From: Gammaproteobacteria bacterium
Lineage (GTDB): Bacteria; Pseudomonadota; Gammaproteobacteria; Pseudomonadales; Pseudohongiellaceae
NCBI GenBank assembly: GCA_016762995.1
Contig: JAESUT010000063.1
Span: 2,333 to 15,636, forward strand
Reading direction: 5' to 3'
DNA: 13,304 nt
This document shows positions 8,882 to 13,304 of the stretch, piece after piece (the first letter of the stretch is position 1; the number at the start of each line of letters is the position of its first letter). Under the pieces are notes generated by a model. The model ran no database searches. It worked only from the letters and a program-made list of their open reading frames with translations, and was not told the DNA's origin. A program made the position numbers and the translations under genes.

Positions 8882-8946
8882 GAGCTCCTGCATTCAACTG
8901 AGGCTCCTAATAATTACAACGCTTTACCCAAAACGAGCTGACTTTG

Positions 8947-9801
8947 ATGAAGCTAACTATAATCAGCGGTAGATCGGGCTCTGGAAAAAGTACAGTACTG
9001 CATATCCTCGAGGATCGGGGCTACTATTGCATCGACAATCTGCCAGCTAGCTTGCTGCCAGCGCTCGCGGACCGCATCAGCAATGACGACACCCACCTGC
9101 CAAATGTAGCCGTTAGTATTGACGCTCGTAATATCTCCGCTGACTTACAACAAGCGCCTGAAATTATTAGCGAACTACGGACGAGAGAATTACCCACAGA
9201 GATAATATTCCTCGACGCCAACAGCCAAACCCTACTGAAGCGATTCAGCGAGAGCCGTCGCAAACACCCTTTAAGTAACGAGTCTACCGGTCTTCGCGAA
9301 GCAATCGATATCGAATCAGCATTATTGGAATCGATTTCTATGATGGCAAACCTGATTATCGATACCAGCAACATGTCCCTTCATCAATTGAGAGACTTAG
9401 TAAAAACCCGTCTGCTGGAGAATAACGAAACCAGCATGGCACTACTCTTCGAATCTTTTGGATTTAAGAACGGCGTTCCGGTAGATGCTGATTTGGTCTA
9501 CGATGTTCGCTGCCTACCCAACCCTTATTGGGACACAGCACTTCGATCACTGACTGGACTTCACTCTGATGTTGCGAAATTCCTCGACTCTCAAGAAGAG
9601 GTTCAAGAAATGACCAATGACATAAGAGCTTACCTAGAGAAATGGCTACCAAAGTATGAAAGCAATAATCGCAGTTATATCACTGTTGCTGTAGGCTGCA
9701 CTGGAGGCCAACATCGCTCCGTCTACATCGGCGAGAAATTAGGCAAGTACTTTTCGTCCAAGATCAAGAACGTGCAAATACGCCATCGCGATCTCGGTTG
9801 A
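8947..9801 (+). CDS. rapZ: RNase adapter / nucleotide-binding protein RapZ (YvcJ family)
   Basis: In E. coli RapZ binds the small RNA GlmZ and presents it to RNase E, controlling glucosamine-6-phosphate supply for the envelope. The 284-residue product has Walker A GRSGSGKS (8-15), the family segment YYCIDNLPASLLPAL, and the C-terminal domain block AVGCTGGQHRSVYIGEKL (about 248-265). The ATG at 8947 follows an in-frame TTG at 8944; the ATG is preferred and gives the family N-terminus MKLTIISGRSGSGKST. The protein ends KNVQIRHRDLG. E. coli RapZ continues past the equivalent point with a basic KRKP tail that takes part in sRNA binding, and this tail is missing here. GlmZ-like RNAs are known mainly from enteric relatives, so the RNA partner here is unknown. 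Confidence 0.95.
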   Translation: MKLTIISGRSGSGKSTVLHILEDRGYYCIDNLPASLLPALADRISNDDTHLPNVAVSIDARNISADLQQAPEIISELRTRELPTEIIFLDANSQTLLKRFSESRRKHPLSNESTGLREAIDIESALLESISMMANLIIDTSNMSLHQLRDLVKTRLLENNETSMALLFESFGFKNGVPVDADLVYDVRCLPNPYWDTALRSLTGLHSDVAKFLDSQEEVQEMTNDIRAYLEKWLPKYESNNRSYITVAVGCTGGQHRSVYIGEKLGKYFSSKIKNVQIRHRDLG

Positions 9802-9839
9802 AACCTGAAACAACCTAGGCGGCACGGTTTAAAAAAAAC

Positions 9840-10106
9840 ATGCTAAAACAGACAACCACCATCATTAACAAAGCCGGATTGCATGCTCGAGCTGCGGCTA
9901 AATTAGTTGAGCTAACTGGCAGCCTAGAAAGCACGGTCCAAATCGGCCAAGAGAAAATGGTCGATGGTAAAAGTATCCTCTCGCTGATGATGCTCGCTGC
10001 TATTCAAGGCACCGAGGTCTCAATCGAGGTCGACGGTGCCGATGAAGAACAAGCCATGTCCGCCATACTCGCCCTAATCCAGAATCGCTTTGACGAACCC
10101 GAATAG
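9840..10106 (+). CDS. npr: HPr-family phosphocarrier protein (NPr)
   Basis: This small cytoplasmic phosphocarrier of the nitrogen PTS passes phosphate from EI-Ntr (PtsP, not in this window) to EIIA-Ntr. The 88-residue HPr fold shows NKAGLHARAAAKLVEL with the phosphorylated His15 and conserved Arg17, followed by VDGKSILSLMMLAAIQGTEV with Ser45 at the regulatory-serine position of HPr proteins. The location after rapZ and close to ptsN identifies it as NPr/PtsO rather than the sugar-PTS HPr. A run of eight A lies 1 nt before the ATG, and the nearest purine-rich GGCGGCACGG is too far for a standard Shine-Dalgarno. It follows rapZ by 38 bp and probably belongs to the same transcript. Confidence 0.94.
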   Translation: MLKQTTTIINKAGLHARAAAKLVELTGSLESTVQIGQEKMVDGKSILSLMMLAAIQGTEVSIEVDGADEEQAMSAILALIQNRFDEPE

Positions 10107-10210
10107 CAACCCTCTCTACCAAGACCCTTCACTTCCCGTCCCTACGTCCACCATAGATAGCCATTCGTCCAAGCTTGTTTAAGTTCTATTAGGCTGCATT
10201 TGGCTGTAGA

Positions 10211-10238
10211 ATTGCGCAATCCCGCGTTGGCGCCAGCG
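10211..10238. repeat. Two adjacent palindromes upstream of mgtE
   Basis: ATTGCGCAAT (10211-10220) is a perfect 10-bp palindrome. CGTTGGCGCCAGCG (10225-10238) is a 14-bp palindrome with one mismatched pair and a perfect 8-bp centre. Their centres are 16 bp apart. Having no loop, they look more like protein-binding sites than RNA hairpins. A TAGAAT at 10207-10212, a possible but weak -10, touches the first one. No regulator can be named from sequence alone. Confidence 0.5.
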
Positions 10239-10258
10239 ATGCCCCTGCCATCTGAAGC

Positions 10259-10282
10259 GGATTCGCACTCACTTAGCGAACC
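10259..10282 (+). promoter_or_regulatory. Possible hairpin in the mgtE leader
   Basis: TTCGC (10262-10266) can pair with GCGAA (10276-10280) across a 9-base loop. The stem extends by GG/CC (10259-10260 with 10281-10282) past a bulged A. It ends 29 bases before the mgtE start. I see no M-box-like multi-stem structure around it. The rest of the 205-bp npr-mgtE gap shows no gene and no clear terminator. Confidence 0.3.
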
Positions 10283-10311
10283 TCAAACTGAGCATAGGGC
10301 CAAGCAATACA

Positions 10312-11670
10312 ATGTCTCAAACCAAGAAACCTCAATCTCAGGAAACTGTCGCACTTGAACTCAATCAAGCGCTGGACAGTGGCTCCCTCCATGAGGTTAA
10401 GCAGCTCTTAAAATCGCTGCCTAACGCAGGTATTGCCCACCTTCTCGAATCTTCTCCTCCGAAGACACGTAACGTCCTCTGGCAGTTAATCGACAAAAAT
10501 GTCGAGGGTGAAGTCCTACAAGGCCTTAACGAGGATCTGCAATCTGAGTTTCTTAGCGAGCTAGATGCCCTGCAGGTAGTAAAACTCACCGAGGGTCTAG
10601 AAACCGACGATCTTGCTGATATTTTACAGCAGCTGCCTGATCAGGTGACGGTAGAAGTATTGCGAGCGATGGATGAACAAGACCGGCAGCGTGTCGAAAC
10701 CATCCTATCCTTCGATGAAGACACAGCTGGCGGGCTGATGAACATGGATACAATTACCGTGCGCCGCGGTCACACTCTAGAGCTCGTGCTACGCTATCTA
10801 AGACGTCATGAAAGCCTCCCAGAGATGACAGACAACCTCCTTGTAGTAGACCGTGAGGACAAATTCTTAGGCATATTGCCACTGCGCAAGCTCTTAGTGT
10901 CAGATCCGCATACAACTGTTAGAGACATAATGCGCGAAGATATCAACGCCATACCCGTCAATATGGAAGCTACACAGGTAGCGCAGTTATTCGAGCGACA
11001 CGATTGGGTATCCGCTCCCGTTGTGGATTCGTCTGGCAAGCTTGTCGGTCGTATCACCATCGATGATGTAGTCGATGTCATCAAGGACAACGCCGACCAC
11101 TCGTTAATGAGCATGGCGGGACTCGATGAAGAAGACGACAGCTTCGCACCTATTCTTAAAACCGCGAGACGCCGCGCCCTTTGGCTCGGTGTAAACCTAA
11201 TGACGGCGGTGCTCGCCTCGGGTGTAATCTTCCTCTTCCAAGACACTCTCGACCAGGTTGTCTACCTCGCTGTACTCATGCCCATAGTTGCCAATATGGG
11301 TGGCGTAGCTGGCACACAGACGCTCACACTAGTTATCAGGAGCCTAGCTCTCGGACACATCAGTCAGTCTAATAGCCGCTGGCTGTTAGTGAGAGAACTT
11401 GGTGTGGCCGGCCTGAACGGCGCAGCATGGGCAGTCGTTATCGCAGCAATTACCTTCGCCTGGTATGGAGATATGCCGCTGAGCTTAGTTATAGCCGCGG
11501 CCATGATGATCAATCTAGTCGTAGCAGCTCTAGCCGGCGCCTATCTACCACTATTTCTCAATCGCATTAAGATCGATCCAGCTCTTGCTGGGTCTGTCGC
11601 ACTAACCACGGTAACCGACTCAGTCGGTTTTTTCGTATTCCTCGGTTTAGCACAGCTTTTTTACTTATAA
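10312..11670 (+). CDS. mgtE: MgtE-family magnesium channel/transporter
   Basis: This is an inner-membrane Mg2+ channel gated by cytosolic Mg2+. The 452 residues match the usual length of about 450. The N-terminal superhelical domain covers about 10-135 (repeated LPNAGIAHLLES, LDALQVVKLTEGLETDDLADIL). Two CBS domains follow (about 140-200 and 203-262), with DTAGGLM at 137-143. A plug helix leads to five membrane segments from about 288. The pore signature is clear: PIVANMGGVAGTQTLTLVIR (324-343), and DPALAGSVALTTVTDSVGF (422-440) with the Mg2+-coordinating Asp436. Acidic residues at the domain interfaces (LDEEDDSF, 271-278) fit Mg2+ sensing. The ATG is preceded by a weak ribosome site. darP starts 5 bp after the stop. 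Confidence 0.95.
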   Translation: MSQTKKPQSQETVALELNQALDSGSLHEVKQLLKSLPNAGIAHLLESSPPKTRNVLWQLIDKNVEGEVLQGLNEDLQSEFLSELDALQVVKLTEGLETDDLADILQQLPDQVTVEVLRAMDEQDRQRVETILSFDEDTAGGLMNMDTITVRRGHTLELVLRYLRRHESLPEMTDNLLVVDREDKFLGILPLRKLLVSDPHTTVRDIMREDINAIPVNMEATQVAQLFERHDWVSAPVVDSSGKLVGRITIDDVVDVIKDNADHSLMSMAGLDEEDDSFAPILKTARRRALWLGVNLMTAVLASGVIFLFQDTLDQVVYLAVLMPIVANMGGVAGTQTLTLVIRSLALGHISQSNSRWLLVRELGVAGLNGAAWAVVIAAITFAWYGDMPLSLVIAAAMMINLVVAALAGAYLPLFLNRIKIDPALAGSVALTTVTDSVGFFVFLGLAQLFYL

Positions 11671-11675
11671 CAACT

Positions 11676-12179
11676 ATGAAATACACACCTACTACAGAGT
11701 TAGACATACCGAGCAAGACTCAGCTCAAACAAGATGCTACCGATTTACAACAACTCGGGAAGAAGCTGACCACCTATAGCTCTGCAGTCTTAAGAAAACT
11801 ATCATTGAATAAGATATTGATATCTGCCATCGAGGAATACAATCGACTACCCAATAGCTATGGAGCGCGACGCCGTCAACTACAATTCATCGGCAAGCTC
11901 ATGCGTGATCTCGACTACGATGCGGTAACCAAATCCATAACCGATTTGGAAAATGGCCACCTAAGGAAGAAAAAGAAACCGTCTGCGGTTAAGCTATTGT
12001 GTGAGGCCATATTGGAATCTGGCGATCCAGAAATTAACGCGGCGCTGAAACAATATCCTCAACTCGAACGCCAAACCATGCGCCAGTTCTTTCGCGAATA
12101 CAATCGCGCTGCAGATTCGAGTCGTGGCAAGTTCAAGATCAAGCTGCAAAACTACCTACAGCAGCAGATAGATAGCTAA
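11676..12179 (+). CDS. darP: Dual-action ribosomal maturation protein DarP (YjgA, DUF615)
   Basis: DarP binds late 50S precursors in E. coli and helps mature the peptidyl transferase centre. The 167-residue, highly basic, all-helical product has the family pattern: SKTQLKQDATDLQQLGKKL near the N-terminus, then YNRLPNSYGARRRQLQFIGKLMRDLD, and PQLERQTMRQFFREYNRA near the end. E. coli YjgA is 183 residues. It begins 5 bp after the mgtE stop, and the bases before the ATG (TTATAACAACT) carry no Shine-Dalgarno sequence. Expression probably depends on coupling to mgtE translation. In E. coli the gene sits beside pmbA/tldE instead; pmbA is not seen here. Confidence 0.92.
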   Translation: MKYTPTTELDIPSKTQLKQDATDLQQLGKKLTTYSSAVLRKLSLNKILISAIEEYNRLPNSYGARRRQLQFIGKLMRDLDYDAVTKSITDLENGHLRKKKKPSAVKLLCEAILESGDPEINAALKQYPQLERQTMRQFFREYNRAADSSRGKFKIKLQNYLQQQIDS

Positions 12180-12334
12180 TCACAGCACTGCTATTCGAGC
12201 CTAAAAGCGTACTTGGCCTAGGATAGTGGCGTCTATACGGTATCTTCATTAGGTGATAAACTCTTTGCAAATTAATAGGCTACGCGAGCCCACCTAGTGT
12301 GCGAGTGGCACTACAATAAAAAAAGAGAATGCCC
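12180..12334. other. Intergenic region before the symporter pair
   Basis: This 155-bp gap holds no gene I can support. Two small inverted repeats lie near its end: GGCT/AGCC around a 5-base loop (12278-12290) and TAGTG/CACTA around a 9-base loop (12295-12313). Neither is followed by a T-run, so neither looks like a terminator. A purine-rich A-tract and AGAGA precede the downstream gene. No strong -35/-10 pair was found. Confidence 0.4.
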
Positions 12335-12628
12335 ATGTCTGACTCCAGCGCCCATTCCTACTGGAAAGCCAATATCCGCTTAGTACTCTCCCTACTCTCT
12401 ATCTGGTTCTTCATTTCTTTCGGCTGTGGGATTCTATTTGTCGACGCGCTAGATACGATTCGATTCGGCGGCTTTAAACTAGGCTTCTGGATCGCTCAGC
12501 AAGGCTCGATTTTTGTTTTCGTGGCACTCATTCTTTATTATATTCGTGCTATGGATAAGCTAGACAAAAGGTACGATCTTGATTCTTCCAGCGAGAATGC
12601 GAAGCCGGCTCAGGAGGATTCACAATGA
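12335..12628 (+). CDS. DUF4212 protein, putative sodium:solute symporter small subunit
   Basis: This is a 97-residue membrane protein with two transmembrane helices (about 15-36 and 50-69) and a charged C-terminal tail. The family pattern is evident: SYWKANIRLVLSLLSIWF at the start, then GCGILF, GFKLGFWIAQQGSIFVFV, and IRAMDKLDKRYDLD. The family (putative solute:sodium symporter small subunit) almost always precedes a VC_2705-type symporter, as it does here with a 4-bp ATGA overlap. Two in-frame ATGs are possible. The one at 12335 is preferred because AGAGA ends about 6 nt upstream; the one at 12329 is immediately next to that element. The exact role of the small subunit is not established. 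Confidence 0.9.
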   Translation: MSDSSAHSYWKANIRLVLSLLSIWFFISFGCGILFVDALDTIRFGGFKLGFWIAQQGSIFVFVALILYYIRAMDKLDKRYDLDSSSENAKPAQEDSQ

Positions 12629-13304
12629 CTGTACAAACATGGACTTACCTTTTCGTCTTTCTTTCTTTCTCTCTCTACATTGGCATCGCTATCTGGTCTC
12701 GCGCCGAGTCCACTAAGGAATTTTATATTGCTGGAGGCGGCGTTACACCACTCGCTAATGGCATGGCAACCGCCGCAGACTGGATGTCGGCCGCGTCCTT
12801 TATCTCCATGGCAGGGCTCATCTCCTTCCTAGGCAGAGATGGCACCTTTTACCTAATGGGCTGGACCGGCGGCTATGTGTTGCTCGCCCTACTCTTAGCG
12901 CCTTACTTGAGAAAGTTTGGTAAATTTACTGTGCCGGATTTTATAGGCGATCGCTACTACTCACAGACTGCCAGGCTAATAGCCGTATTCTGCGCCATTT
13001 CTGTCTCCTTCGTTTATGTCTGCGGCCAGATGCAAGGCGCCGGCATCGTATTCTCTCGCTTCCTTGAGGTCGACTTCACAACTGGCGTGCTAATAGGCAT
13101 GACGATCGTGTTCTTCTATGCCGTACTGGGTGGCATGAAGGGAATAACTTACACACAAGTCGCACAGTATTGCGTCTTGATTTTCGCCTTCATGGTCCCG
13201 GCGATATTCATCTCCATCATGATGACCGGACAGGCCATACCGCAGATCGGTTTTGGCTCTGAACTCACCGAGGCCTACGGCGGAGGTTACTTGCTAGATA
13301 GGCT
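12625..13304 (+). CDS. Sodium:solute symporter, VC_2705-like (3' end cut by window edge)
   Basis: This is a secondary transporter of the SSS family in the inner membrane. The ATG at 12625 overlaps the previous stop and is preceded by a full AGGAGG with a 7-nt gap, the strongest ribosome site in the window. About 226 residues are visible; the family is usually above 550. Several hydrophobic helices are present from residue 6. Conserved SSS segments are FYIAGGGVTPLANGMATAAD followed by WMSAASFISMAG (33-64), KFTVPDFIGDRYYS (100-113), and LGGMKGITYTQVAQYCVL (168-185). Relatives are called acetate or cation/acetate symporters, but the substrate cannot be fixed from this fragment. It forms a two-gene unit with the DUF4212 gene. 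Confidence 0.92.
   Translation, partial: MTVQTWTYLFVFLSFSLYIGIAIWSRAESTKEFYIAGGGVTPLANGMATAADWMSAASFISMAGLISFLGRDGTFYLMGWTGGYVLLALLLAPYLRKFGKFTVPDFIGDRYYSQTARLIAVFCAISVSFVYVCGQMQGAGIVFSRFLEVDFTTGVLIGMTIVFFYAVLGGMKGITYTQVAQYCVLIFAFMVPAIFISIMMTGQAIPQIGFGSELTEAYGGGYLLDR

Noticed and set aside
8733..8972. A 79-codon plus-strand frame across the ptsN end and rapZ start
   Set aside because: It overlaps the conserved ptsN C-terminus and the rapZ Walker A region in a different frame and has no recognisable domain.
10107..10311. M-box or other Mg2+ riboswitch ahead of mgtE
   Set aside because: Only isolated short inverted repeats are visible and the multi-helix layout of known Mg2+ riboswitches is not recognisable.
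10806..11246. A 146-codon minus-strand reading frame inside mgtE
   Set aside because: It is the antisense of conserved MgtE CBS and membrane segments, with Ser/Thr/Arg-rich composition and no ribosome site.
12295..12320. Rho-independent terminator near TAGTG/CACTA
   Set aside because: The hairpin is followed by an A-run, not a T-run, on the plus strand, and on the minus strand the T-run comes before the stem instead of after it.

Overview
The window is a stretch of gammaproteobacterial core chromosome. The gene set and order (murA-ibaG-mlaC facing away from yrbG-kdsD-kdsC-lptC-lptA-lptB-rpoN-ptsN-rapZ-npr) is the conserved cell-envelope / sigma-54 / nitrogen-PTS neighbourhood known from Escherichia, Vibrio and Pseudomonas. 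Protein details, moderate base composition, and the mgtE-darP and VC_2705-type symporter neighbours suggest a free-living, probably aquatic, non-enteric gammaproteobacterium. I cannot name the genus. I see no mobile element, CRISPR array, tRNA, rRNA or sign of recent transfer.

Left arm, minus strand (1-1979): mlaC, ibaG and a murA that runs off the left edge. They are closely spaced and probably form one operon. MurA makes the first committed peptidoglycan precursor, IbaG is a BolA-family protein, and MlaC is the periplasmic phospholipid carrier. The mlaF, mlaE and mlaD genes normally upstream of mlaC, and the mlaB gene normally between mlaC and ibaG, are not here. MlaC therefore stands alone beside a 222-bp divergent gap.

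Central block, plus strand (2202-6652): a cation/Ca2+ exchanger (yrbG), two Kdo-pathway enzymes (kdsD, kdsC), and the LPS transport components LptC, LptA and LptB. KdsD and KdsC supply Kdo for the LPS inner core. LptC, LptA and LptB help extract LPS from the inner membrane and carry it across the periplasm.

Regulatory block (6870-10106): rpoN (sigma-54), ptsN (EIIA-Ntr), rapZ and an NPr-type HPr protein. The hpf gene usually found between rpoN and ptsN is missing. RapZ lacks the short basic tail of the E. coli protein.

Right arm (10312-13304): mgtE (Mg2+ channel) is followed 5 bp later by darP (50S maturation factor). A separate pair follows, a DUF4212 small subunit overlapping by 4 bp a sodium:solute symporter cut off by the right edge.

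I found no clearly new system. The points most worth following up are the orphan mlaC with its local loss of mlaFED and mlaB, the absent hpf, the tight mgtE-darP pair with a palindrome-rich leader, and an in-frame hexanucleotide repeat inside mlaC.
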